64,000 bases of DNA from CAZWZG01 sp964638245 (lineage in GTDB: Bacteria; Pseudomonadota; Alphaproteobacteria; Rhodobacterales; Rhodobacteraceae), in the NCBI GenBank assembly GCA_964638245.1, contig CAZWZG010000001.1, positions 1-64,000 on the forward strand, in the 5' to 3' direction. This document shows, piece by piece, positions 56,282 through 64,000 of this stretch (position 1 is its first letter; the number at the start of each line of letters is the position of its first letter). The position numbers were made by a program, and so were the translations under genes. A model generated the notes under the pieces. That model did no database searches, was not told the DNA's origin, and saw nothing but the letters and a program-made list of their open reading frames with translations.

Positions 56282-56397
56282 GGAAATCTTTCAATTGGGG
56301 CAGACGCGCGCAGACTCCGCTACCAATCGAGACGCGTCAAGTCTTGCATTCCGAAGTTTTAGACAGAACTTGAGGCGCGACAGCGAAAGGAACTCCC

Positions 56398-57153
56398 ATG
56401 ACCGACCTGACCGGAAAAACCGTCCTGATCACCGGCGCAAGCCGCGGTATCGGCGAAGCCGCCGCGCGCGCCTTTGCCAAAGCGGGCGCAAACGTCGCCC
56501 TTGTTGCGCGCTCCAAAGACGCCATCGAGGCAATCGCCGCGGATATCGGCGACAAGGCGATCGCCCTGACCTGCGACGTCTCAGACTTTGGCGAGGTTCA
56601 GGCCACGGTCACCGCCACTGTCGAGGTCTTTGGTGGGCTTGATGTGCTGATTAACAACGCCGGACTGGTCGATCCCATCTCCCACATCGCGACATCTGAA
56701 CCCGAGGCGTGGGGGAAGATCATCGATATCAACCTCAAGGGCGTCTACTACGGCATCCGCGCCGCCCTTCCGATCATGGAAGCCGCCGGGTCCGGCTCGA
56801 TCCTGACCATTTCCTCGGGCGCCGCCCACGGCCCGGTCGAAGCATGGAGCCACTATTGCGCGTCCAAGGCGGGCGTCCACATGCTCAACCAATGCGGCCA
56901 CAAGGAATACGGGGACAAGGGCATCCGGTTCCTGACCCTGTCTCCGGGCACGGTCGCCACCGACATGCAGCGCGAGATCAAGGCCTCCGGCATCAATCCG
57001 GTCAGCCAGCTCGACTGGTCCGTCCATATCCCGCCCGAGTGGCCCGCCGAAGCGCTGATCTGGATGCTGACGCCGGAGTCAGACGAATTCCTCGGCCAAG
57101 AGGTCAAGCTGCGCGAAGACGACATTCGGAGGCGGGTCGGGCTGATCGACTAG
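56398..57153 (+). CDS. Short-chain dehydrogenase/reductase
   Basis: The 251-residue oxidoreductase has the classical SDR fold: cofactor motif TGASRGIGEA, DVLINNAG, catalytic Ser in TISSGAAHG and YCASKAG (the Y-x3-K pair). The Asp-less second strand (VALVARSKDA) suggests NADP(H) preference. The substrate cannot be read. GGAAC lies 7 nt before the ATG. It stands alone, divergent from the DUF2125 gene and convergent with the small HNH gene. Confidence 0.9.
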   Translation: MTDLTGKTVLITGASRGIGEAAARAFAKAGANVALVARSKDAIEAIAADIGDKAIALTCDVSDFGEVQATVTATVEVFGGLDVLINNAGLVDPISHIATSEPEAWGKIIDINLKGVYYGIRAALPIMEAAGSGSILTISSGAAHGPVEAWSHYCASKAGVHMLNQCGHKEYGDKGIRFLTLSPGTVATDMQREIKASGINPVSQLDWSVHIPPEWPAEALIWMLTPESDEFLGQEVKLREDDIRRRVGLID

Positions 57154-57253
57154 GTCCAGCACCTGCCCGTGGGGTGGCACTTCTGACGGCATAGACTGGG
57201 CGCATATTGGTGAAGCATCATCTTTCGCCCAAGCCGCTTGCGAACGGTGACAA

Positions 57254-57283
57254 AGCGCCAGCCCGTGGGGACGGGCAGGCGCT
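57254..57283 (-). terminator. Terminator after the HNH gene
   Basis: On the minus strand AGCGCCTGCCCGT and ACGGGCTGGCGCT pair over 13 positions with one mismatch around a CCCC loop, followed by TTTGTC. It is 38 nt past the HNH stop and might also serve the convergent SDR gene. Confidence 0.6.
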
Positions 57284-57320
57284 GGCCCGGCGCCTTTGGC
57301 TTGATCCCGGGCCAAGGCAC

Positions 57321-57620
57321 TTACCGCCCCGCTCGCCGTTTCCCCGGCGTCTTCGAATGAAATCCCGGCGGGCGCTTTCCCACCCAGGCGATGAACTTCG
57401 CCAACCGGGGATGCGTCTCAAGCGCCTCGACCGTGTTGAACTCGCGCGCCAGCTCCGTCTCGGTCAGCGTCGCGTGGATCTCGTTATGACAGATCTGATG
57501 CAGCCGCACGACCGGGCCACCCTTGCCACCCCTGAGCTTGGGCGTCAGGTGGTGCAAGCTTTGGCGCGCATCCGGCGGAATGGGGCGGCCACAAAGCGGG
57601 CAAATCGGGTCTCCATCCAT
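57321..57620 (-). CDS. Small HNH endonuclease
   Basis: From the ATG at 57620 (MDGDPICPLCGRPIPP) the 99-residue protein has a CPLC zinc knuckle pair, HHLTPKLRGG with the first catalytic His, and HQICHNEIHATLTE with Asn and the last His of an HNH site; the second half of the zinc site may involve the C in QICH. A free-standing HNH nuclease, perhaps a repair or housekeeping enzyme common in this group. The frame runs on upstream to 57764 but lacks family features. Its upstream region carries two 22-bp tandem repeats. Confidence 0.82.
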   Translation of the reverse strand: MDGDPICPLCGRPIPPDARQSLHHLTPKLRGGKGGPVVRLHQICHNEIHATLTETELAREFNTVEALETHPRLAKFIAWVGKRPPGFHSKTPGKRRAGR

Positions 57621-57666
57621 GGTCGGTAACCTAGCGCGAGCAGTCTGCCCGCCAAAACCGATCCGC

Positions 57667-57710
57667 GCACCGACGCAATACCGACGTTGCACCGACGTAA
57701 TACCGACGTG
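57667..57710. repeat. Two 22-bp tandem repeats upstream of the HNH gene
   Basis: GCACCGACG(C/T)AATACCGACGT appears twice head to tail (57667-57688 and 57689-57710); each contains two CCGACG half-sites. It lies 47-90 nt upstream of the HNH start and could hold operator sites. Confidence 0.7.
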
Positions 57711-57846
57711 CCAAATCCCAACAAAACAAGGGCAAACAGGCCGATTTGGTGCGGTTCTGCGCAATTCATCGCACGCCGCGTTAACCCCTTGGTATTGACC
57801 TTGGCGCGAACCTCTGGCCCGTTCCCGTCACGAAGGGGGCAGGGAC

Positions 57847-59016
57847 ATGGTCGAAGCGGTCGACGCTTTGGTGATCGGATCGGGGCCGGCGGGACTGATG
57901 GCCGCCGAAAACCTCGCCATGCGCAACCGTCGCGTGGTGATCGCGGAAGCCAAACCTTCGATAGGCCGCAAATTCCTGATGGCCGGGAAATCGGGCCTCA
58001 ACATCACCAAATCCGAAGACCCCGCGCGGTTCAAAGCCGCCTTTGCCTGCCCTCAGATCGCGCATATGGTGGACAGCTTCGGACCCGATGCCGCCATCCA
58101 ATGGGCCGAGCGTCTGGGACAGGACACCTTCGTCGGCTCCACCGGCCGCGTCTTCCCCAAGACGATGAAAGCCTCCCCCCTTTTGCGCGCCTGGGCCGGG
58201 CGACTTTCGGAATTGGGGATCGACATCCGCACCCGCTGGCGTTGGAACGGGTGGGACAACGCCACGGTGCGGTTTGAGACGCCGGACGGCCCCAAGTCCC
58301 TTTCGCCAAAGGTCACCGTCCTAGCCTGCGGCGGCGCAAGTTGGGCCCGCCTCGGCTCGGATGGTGCATGGGCAGAAACACTGCGCGGCCACGGCATTGC
58401 CACCGAACCCTTCGCCCCGGCAAATGCGGGGATTGCGGTTGAATGGTCACCCCACATGGACCGCCATTTCGGCGAACCGGTCAAAGCCACACTGCTAAGG
58501 GCAGGCCGCAGCTACAGCCGCGGTGAATTCGCCCTGTCCACCCGAGGCCTCGAAGGCGGCGGCATCTACGAGGTCGGCCGCGCTGTCCGCGAAGGCGCGC
58601 CACTTACGCTGGACCTGCTGCCCCACAAATCCGACGAAGCCGTACAGCGCGCCATGGCTGATCCGACCCGCGAAAGCCTGTCCAATCGCCTACGCAAACG
58701 CCTCGGCCTTACCCCTGTAAAACAAGCGCTTTTGCGTGAATTTGCCTCGTCGCTGGAACCTGCGGAACTGGCCAAGACGATCAAGGCCCTTCCCATCGCT
58801 CACCAGGGGTTGCGCCCCCTCGACGAAGCGATTTCAACCGCGGGCGGCATCGCCTGGGACGCGCTCGACGAAGACCTGATGCTCAAGGACCGCCCCGGAA
58901 CATTTGCCTGTGGTGAAATGCTGGACTGGGAAGCCCCCACCGGCGGCTACCTAATCACGGGGTGTCTGGCGACAGGCATGTGGGCAGGCGTTCACGCCGC
59001 CCATTGGTCAAAGTGA
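57847..59016 (+). CDS. TIGR03862-type flavoprotein
   Basis: The 389-residue protein has an FAD-binding Rossmann motif (VIGSGPAGLMAAE), KFLMAGKSGLNITKSE and a C-terminal ETPTGGYLITGCLATGMWAG-like FAD contact (EAPTGGYLITGCLATGMWAG). It belongs to the HI0933/BaiN-like flavoprotein group; the reaction is unknown. It ends 9 nt inside the convergent glutathione-transferase-like gene. Confidence 0.87.
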   Translation: MVEAVDALVIGSGPAGLMAAENLAMRNRRVVIAEAKPSIGRKFLMAGKSGLNITKSEDPARFKAAFACPQIAHMVDSFGPDAAIQWAERLGQDTFVGSTGRVFPKTMKASPLLRAWAGRLSELGIDIRTRWRWNGWDNATVRFETPDGPKSLSPKVTVLACGGASWARLGSDGAWAETLRGHGIATEPFAPANAGIAVEWSPHMDRHFGEPVKATLLRAGRSYSRGEFALSTRGLEGGGIYEVGRAVREGAPLTLDLLPHKSDEAVQRAMADPTRESLSNRLRKRLGLTPVKQALLREFASSLEPAELAKTIKALPIAHQGLRPLDEAISTAGGIAWDALDEDLMLKDRPGTFACGEMLDWEAPTGGYLITGCLATGMWAGVHAAHWSK

Positions 59017-59925
59017 CCAGTCGACAACCGGCCCCAAGGGCACGATCCCAAGCGGGTTGCGCAACTCGGATGGCGAGAAATACCCCTGCTTGTAGATGTC
59101 GAAACGCACCGTCTCAGCGACCCCGGGCATCGCGTAGATCTTGCGCGCGTAGGTCCACAGATTCGGATAATCCGAGATCTTGGCGAGGTTGCATTTGAAC
59201 GCATAGTGATAGGCCACATCAAACCGCGCCAGCGTCGGGAACAGCCGCAGATCGGCCTCGGTAAAGACGTCTCCTGCCAGATAGGGCGTCTTGGAAAGCT
59301 GGTCCTCAATTGCGTCAAGTGTCGCAAAAACATCCCGCACTCCGGCCTCGTAGGCCTCCTGCGTGCGAGCAAATCCGGCGCGGTAAACGCCATTGTTGAA
59401 GCCGGGATAAATCCGGTCATGCCACGCATCGATCGTCTCTCGCAGCGCTTCGGGGTAAAGGTCATGCCCCGTCCCGAACCGCCCCAACATCCGCACGATA
59501 TCCGCGCTTTCGTTCGAGACGATTTTCCCAGCGACCTTGTCCCAAAGGATCGGCACCGTCACGCGTCCTGAATACGGCGGATCTTGCCTGGCATAGACCT
59601 CATGCAAGGCCCGTACGCCCAGTTCAGGATCGGCATATTCGCCGTCGCTATCATAAACCCAACCATCCGGCGTCCGACGCGGCCGCGCATATGACACGCT
59701 GATTGCATCGGTCAGATCGAAAAACACCCGTGCCAAAAGCGCACGGTGCGCCCAGGGACAATTCCACGAGGCATACAGGTGATAGCGACCCGGTTCAGGG
59801 GGATGTTCTCCGCCCTCTTCGATCCAGTCACGAATGTTCGAGGCCGCCCGCTTGAACGCGCCACCTTGGCTAGTGTCCGGACCCGGATCGTCGACCAGGT
59901 ACTGACCTTCGAGCATCACACCCAT
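59008..59925 (-). CDS. Glutathionyl-hydroquinone reductase-like GST
   Basis: The 305-residue protein has the Xi-class GST signature YASWNCPWAHRALLARVF, with a catalytic Cys, and VPILWDKVAGKIVSNESADIVRML, then a C-terminal helical domain (PTLARFDVAYHYAFKCNLAKISDYPNLW with the Y-x-Y/YHYAFKCN pattern). These enzymes reduce glutathionyl-hydroquinones to hydroquinones. The sequence fits the PcpF/YqjG group well. It lies upstream of, and convergent with, the flavoprotein gene. Confidence 0.9.
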   Translation of the reverse strand: MGVMLEGQYLVDDPGPDTSQGGAFKRAASNIRDWIEEGGEHPPEPGRYHLYASWNCPWAHRALLARVFFDLTDAISVSYARPRRTPDGWVYDSDGEYADPELGVRALHEVYARQDPPYSGRVTVPILWDKVAGKIVSNESADIVRMLGRFGTGHDLYPEALRETIDAWHDRIYPGFNNGVYRAGFARTQEAYEAGVRDVFATLDAIEDQLSKTPYLAGDVFTEADLRLFPTLARFDVAYHYAFKCNLAKISDYPNLWTYARKIYAMPGVAETVRFDIYKQGYFSPSELRNPLGIVPLGPVVDWSL

Positions 59926-59979
59926 GTGCCATCTCCTTTGATCCGCACATAACCCCGAGAATTGAGAAGGAAAAGCGCG

Positions 59980-61002
59980 TCAGCGCACAGCCAGCCGCGC
60001 AAGACGCACCAAGAGTCGCTCCATCATCGCCATATCCGGTACCGGAGAGGAGCGCCGCAACTGCGCGTCGGCCCCAAGGATCATCGAAATCGCTTCATCG
60101 AGCCGTGAAGGCCCCCAGTTGGAGGCTTGCCGCACCAGCCGGTCCCGGCGGGGCCCGAACACCGGCGGGCGCAACTTGCCCGCGCCGGACGCAGCACCGC
60201 CCGGATCAGACGCCGCCGAATGCAACTGACGAAAATGACGCATCAAACCGATGGCAAGCGTCACCGCCCCCACGCCCTGCGCCTGCAACCGGCGCAACAG
60301 CGGCGCGATGTCGTTCATGCGCGCCTCTGCGGTGGCATGGATCACGTCGTCCAATGCCGCTTCGATCGACGCAGGGGACATCGCCGCGACATCCTCCGCC
60401 GTCACCGGACCATCCGATCTCAGTGTGTAAAGTGCAATCTTTTCAATCGTCTGGCGAAAATCACCTGGGTCCAAGACCCGCGAAAGCCCCGTGATCGCGT
60501 CCATCCCATCGCGGTCGACATCCGAAATCCCGGCCGTCTTGAGGACGCCTTCAATCTCGCCCCGCGACGGCGGATCATCGTAAATCCCTGTGGAATAGGC
60601 CGAAGAATGACCCTCAAAGAGCTTGCGCAGTTTCGACTTCGCCGCCAGGGATCCCGCAGTGACGACAAGCGCCGCATCGCCCTGTTGCCACTCGCCCAGC
60701 GCCGCCTCCATTGGGCCAATCACAGCATCCGTGGCCCCTTCGACAAGCGCCACGCGCGGCCCCGGAAAGAACCCTTGGGCCTTGAGCGCATCCAAGAGGC
60801 TCGCCGGATCCTTGCGCAGGTCGGCCGCCGCAAGCCGCGTCAGGCGCATCTCATCCTCGCCATTTGGTCCGACCAGCGCGGCAATAACCTCTTGCCGCCG
60901 CAGTGCCACCCGCATTGCATCGGCCCCGTAAATCAGGATCCCGGCCCGGCTTGGGTCCGGCTTGGCGAAGTATGAGGGAGCGTCGCGCGGGCTTAGCTTC
61001 AT
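59980..61002 (-). CDS. holA: DNA polymerase III delta subunit
   Basis: The 340-residue clamp-loader subunit opens the beta clamp. It shows the alphaproteobacterial N-terminus ([39 protein letters not shown]), a P-loop-like AAA domain without a Walker A Lys, and the helical C-terminus with RRLQAQGVGAVTLAIGLMRHFRQLH. Its ATG overlaps the lptE stop (ATGA). The leuS-lptE-holA order is conserved in Rhodobacterales and many other proteobacteria. Confidence 0.92.
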   Translation of the reverse strand: MKLSPRDAPSYFAKPDPSRAGILIYGADAMRVALRRQEVIAALVGPNGEDEMRLTRLAAADLRKDPASLLDALKAQGFFPGPRVALVEGATDAVIGPMEAALGEWQQGDAALVVTAGSLAAKSKLRKLFEGHSSAYSTGIYDDPPSRGEIEGVLKTAGISDVDRDGMDAITGLSRVLDPGDFRQTIEKIALYTLRSDGPVTAEDVAAMSPASIEAALDDVIHATAEARMNDIAPLLRRLQAQGVGAVTLAIGLMRHFRQLHSAASDPGGAASGAGKLRPPVFGPRRDRLVRQASNWGPSRLDEAISMILGADAQLRRSSPVPDMAMMERLLVRLARLAVR

Positions 61003-61484
61003 CGCCAGTCGCTGGAGGTCGCCAGAAGTTCTGCCGTGATTTGGTCCGCAAGGATCACCATCAGGCGCTCGCGCGCATCGCGTTGCGCCGAAAGCGTCGC
61101 CACGGTCGTCCCCGTGGCCGAATAGCTGGTGAAGCTGGACGCCGTGCCGGAGGCGATCGCTGTGCCAGTCGATGCGTCAGTGAGCGTATAGGTCACCTCG
61201 CCCACGACATTAAACCGCGTGATCGTTTGATCCAGCGTGATCCCTAGCTCGTCCTCGTCGATCGCGATGGACGCCGAGAGCCGATAGGTCGGCACATCCG
61301 GAAGACCCAATCGCCGTTCCAGCTGACGCACCAACGCGAAGCCTTCTGCGTCAATCGGATCGTCTACGGCGATCTGTCCGCGGAGCGCTTCTGCGGACCC
61401 GCCCGGACCAAATACGGGGGAGTACCCGCACCCCGAAAGCGCAAGGCAAGCGACGAGAATGATTGAGCGTTTAAACGACGACAT
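60999..61484 (-). CDS. lptE: LPS-assembly lipoprotein LptE
   Basis: The 161-residue lipoprotein plugs the outer-membrane LPS translocon LptD. It has a lipobox ([18 protein letters not shown]) and the LptE pattern of two beta-rich halves ([47 protein letters not shown]). The start lies 14 nt inside the end of leuS, and the stop overlaps holA. The position between leuS and holA supports the name. Confidence 0.92.
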   Translation of the reverse strand: MSSFKRSIILVACLALSGCGYSPVFGPGGSAEALRGQIAVDDPIDAEGFALVRQLERRLGLPDVPTYRLSASIAIDEDELGITLDQTITRFNVVGEVTYTLTDASTGTAIASGTASSFTSYSATGTTVATLSAQRDARERLMVILADQITAELLATSSDWR

Positions 61485-64000
61485 TCACAATGCGGCCCGG
61501 AACCACGATCAGCTTCTTGGGCTGACCACCGGCCAGCGCCTTGACCACAGCTTGGTCCGCCAGAGCGATCGCTTCAACCTCTTCTTTCGAAGCGTCCTTG
61601 GATACGCTGATTTCCGAGCGTCGCTTGCCGTTGATCTGGATCGGCAGGGTGACCGTGTCCTCGACCAGCATGGCTTCGTCGGCCTTCGGCCAAGGCGCAG
61701 TCGTGATCAGGCCTTCACCGCCGAGCATCGACCAGACCTCTTCGGCCAGATGGGGCGTCATGGGTGCCATCAGCTGCGCCATGGTCTTCGTCGCCTCGAC
61801 CTTCGTCGCGCGACCGGCCTTGGATTTGGCGAGCGTGTTGGTGAACGCATAAAGCTTTGCAATCGAAGCATTAAAGCCGAACGACTCGACCCCCATGGTC
61901 ACATCATGGATCGTCTTGTGCATGGCCTTGAGCAAATCCTCGTCGCCCGACCCAGCTTCTGGCGCCTCCGCAACCTCGCTCGCAATTCGATATACCCGCG
62001 CCAAGTGTTTAGATGCCGCCTCGGCCCCCGCAGCGGTCCATTCCACGTCCCGCTCGGGCGGGCTGTCGGACAGAACAAACCAGCGCGCCGTGTCCGCCCC
62101 GAACTGGCTCATGATCTCGTCAGGATCGACCACGTTCTTCTTGGATTTCGACATCTTGGCGGACGGAATGATCTCTACCGGCGTGCCATCGGCCAGCTTT
62201 CCATCGATCACATCCTGCGGCAAGTGATAGACGGCACGGCCCTTCTCGTCCCGCGTCTGATAAATCTCGTGCGTCACCATGCCTTGCGTGAACAACGCAT
62301 CGAATGGCTCGCGCGCGCTATCCGGCAAATGCCCGCAAACGTTCATCGCACGGGCGAAAAAGCGCGAGTAGAGCAAGTGCAGGATCGCGTGTTCAATTCC
62401 GCCGATATACTGGTCGACGTTCATCCAATAGGAGGCTTCGGCCAGATCGGTCGGCGTCTCGGCACGAGGAGCCGTGAAGCGCGCGTAGTACCACGATGAA
62501 TCGACAAACGTGTCCATCGTATCCGTCTCGCGCTTGGCTGGCGCGCCACAGGACGGGCACTCCACGCTGCGCCACGCATCATGGCGATCCAGCGGGTTGC
62601 CGGGTTGCTCGAAGCTGACGTCATCGGGCAGGCGAACCGGTAGGTTTTCCTTCTTCTCCGGGACGACACCGCACGCCTCGCAATGCACCACCGGGATCGG
62701 ACAGCCCCAATAGCGCTGACGGGAAAGCCCCCAGTCGCGCAAGCGGAAGTTCGTGACGCCCGTGCCCCAACCCGCCTTCTCGGCAAAGTCGATGGTGGCG
62801 TCGATCGCTTCTTGTCCAGTGGCCTTATCGAGGCCCGCAAAATGATCGACCCAGCGGACCGTCTCGGTCTTGGGCGGCACAAAAGCTTCGTTCGCGACCG
62901 GCGTGTCATCATCCAGTGCGTAAAACGTATCGATCACCGGCAAGTCGTACTTGCGGCAGAAATCAAGGTCCCGCTGGTCATGCGCCGGACAAGCAAAGAT
63001 CGCGCCGGTGCCATAGTCCATCAGAATGAAATTCGCGATCCAGACCGGCAGGTGCCAGTCGGGGTTTAGCGGGTGCGCCACCTTCAGCCCGGTATCAAAG
63101 CCCAGCTTCTCGGCCTTCTCCATCGCCTCTTCGGTCGTCGCGCCCTTCCGAGCCTCGGCACAGAAAGCCGCGACCTCAGCATTCTCGGCTTCCAATTTTT
63201 TGGCCAGCGGATGATCGGGCGAAATCCCCACAAAGCTAGCCCCCATAAGCGTATCGGGCCGAGTTGTATAAACCTCAATCGGCTCACCCTCGCCCACAGG
63301 CTGGAACGTAAACTGCAACCCGCGCGACCGCCCGATCCAGTTCGACTGCATCAGCTTGACCTTGGCAGGCCAGTCATCGAGCCCGTCAATCGCGTCGAGC
63401 AGATCCTCGGAGAAATCGCTGATCTTGAAGAACCACTGCGTCAACGCCCGCCGCTCGACATCCGCGCCCGAGCGCCAGCCCTTGCCGTCAATGACCTGTT
63501 CATTCGCCAGAACCGTCATATCGACCGGGTCCCAGTTCACGATGGCCTCTTTGCGATAGACGAGACCCTTTTCGAGAAAGTCGATGAACAGCGCCTGCTG
63601 CTGGCCGTAGTACTCGGGATCACAGGTCGCGAACTCACGCGACCAATCCAGCGACAACCCGATCTTGCGAAACTGCCCCTTCATCCGGTCGATATTGGCA
63701 TAGGTCCATTCACCAGGATGGATCTTCTTTTCCATCGCCGCGTTCTCGGCGGGCAGACCGAACGCGTCCCACCCCATCGGGTGCAGTACGGCAAAGCCAT
63801 TGGCGATCTTGTACCGCGCGATGACGTCGCCCATCGTGTAGTTCCGCACATGCCCGATATGCAGGTTCCCCGACGGATACGGGAACATTTCGAGCACGTA
63901 GTACTTGGGTTTGCTTGGATCGGCTTTCGACGCAAAAACCTCCGCCTCATTCCAGGCGTTCTGCCATTTCGGCTCGATGACTGAGGGCTCGTATCGCGAC
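61471..64000 (-). CDS. leuS: Leucyl-tRNA synthetase (right edge, lacks about two bases of the start codon)
   Basis: The minus-strand frame is open to 64000 and begins with [20 protein letters not shown], so the ATG is probably the first codon, with only its final G in the window. Of about 844 codons all but that first one are visible. Class I signatures are NLHIGHVRN (HIGH) and [10 protein letters not shown] (KMSKS); the editing domain includes [14 protein letters not shown], and a zinc-like [11 protein letters not shown] and [11 protein letters not shown] knuckle is present. It charges tRNA-Leu. It overlaps lptE by 14 nt. Confidence 0.97.
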   Translation of the reverse strand, partial: SRYEPSVIEPKWQNAWNEAEVFASKADPSKPKYYVLEMFPYPSGNLHIGHVRNYTMGDVIARYKIANGFAVLHPMGWDAFGLPAENAAMEKKIHPGEWTYANIDRMKGQFRKIGLSLDWSREFATCDPEYYGQQQALFIDFLEKGLVYRKEAIVNWDPVDMTVLANEQVIDGKGWRSGADVERRALTQWFFKISDFSEDLLDAIDGLDDWPAKVKLMQSNWIGRSRGLQFTFQPVGEGEPIEVYTTRPDTLMGASFVGISPDHPLAKKLEAENAEVAAFCAEARKGATTEEAMEKAEKLGFDTGLKVAHPLNPDWHLPVWIANFILMDYGTGAIFACPAHDQRDLDFCRKYDLPVIDTFYALDDDTPVANEAFVPPKTETVRWVDHFAGLDKATGQEAIDATIDFAEKAGWGTGVTNFRLRDWGLSRQRYWGCPIPVVHCEACGVVPEKKENLPVRLPDDVSFEQPGNPLDRHDAWRSVECPSCGAPAKRETDTMDTFVDSSWYYARFTAPRAETPTDLAEASYWMNVDQYIGGIEHAILHLLYSRFFARAMNVCGHLPDSAREPFDALFTQGMVTHEIYQTRDEKGRAVYHLPQDVIDGKLADGTPVEIIPSAKMSKSKKNVVDPDEIMSQFGADTARWFVLSDSPPERDVEWTAAGAEAASKHLARVYRIASEVAEAPEAGSGDEDLLKAMHKTIHDVTMGVESFGFNASIAKLYAFTNTLAKSKAGRATKVEATKTMAQLMAPMTPHLAEEVWSMLGGEGLITTAPWPKADEAMLVEDTVTLPIQINGKRRSEISVSKDASKEEVEAIALADQAVVKALAGGQPKKLIVVPGRIVNVVV

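Overview
The window looks like a chromosomal stretch of a Roseobacter-group alphaproteobacterium (Rhodobacterales). The signs are a petABC (fbcFBC) operon, a CcrM GANTC methylase, DUF2125 and DUF4170 proteins, a Hint_2-type protein, RTX proteins ending in DFLF/DFIF, very frequent 1-4 nt ATGA-type overlaps and high GC. It is a draft scaffold: three blocks of exactly 100 N (2425-2524, 17018-17117, 18733-18832) each fall inside a gene, so those genes are incomplete. Chorismate synthase (left) and leucyl-tRNA synthetase (right) run off the edges.

Layout. 1-7.4 kb, minus strand: aroC start, an outer-membrane-like protein, the cytochrome bc1 operon, a GST, mtaB-dapF and a periplasmic ClpP-like lipoprotein. 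7.5-10.9 kb: tRNA-Lys and a zinc uptake island, znuA divergent from zur-znuC-znuB, with a perfect 12-bp palindrome between them as candidate Zur box. 11-16.6 kb: pseudoazurin, succinate-semialdehyde dehydrogenase, glycerate kinase and a large MscS channel. 16.6-27.8 kb: a surface-polysaccharide island with three glycosyltransferases, a sulfotransferase and KpsM/KpsE/KpsT-like export proteins, followed by two convergent RTX proteins (a propeller-RTX protein and an M10 metalloprotease) whose C-terminal modules form an inverted DNA repeat. 28-29.3 kb: a LacI-type regulator and tRNA-Arg.

29.4-36.0 kb: a three-gene operon (transglutaminase-DUF2126; circularly permuted ATP-grasp fused to alpha-E; transglutaminase). 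This family set is predicted from genome context to make or cleave a ribosome-independent peptide linkage and is, to my knowledge, experimentally unresolved; it is the best candidate for an undescribed system. 36.5-41.3 kb: a block of four consecutive decayed genes (sulfatase, fused TRAP permease, TAXI receptor, LysR regulator), which looks like a recently inactivated catabolic uptake locus.

41.7-64 kb returns to ordinary genes: a membrane-anchored protein with a winged-helix-like tail, rnhB, ccrM with three GANTC sites upstream, a Hint protein, alkB, mutY, dciA-dsbA, lpxK-kdtA, DUF4170, cysQ-pmbA, a DUF2125 protein, an SDR, a small HNH protein, a flavoprotein, a glutathionyl-hydroquinone reductase-like protein, and holA-lptE-leuS. 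Lipid A/LPS functions (lpxK, kdtA, lptE) and capsule export together point to a complex outer surface. No CRISPR array, insertion sequence, integrase or rRNA was seen.
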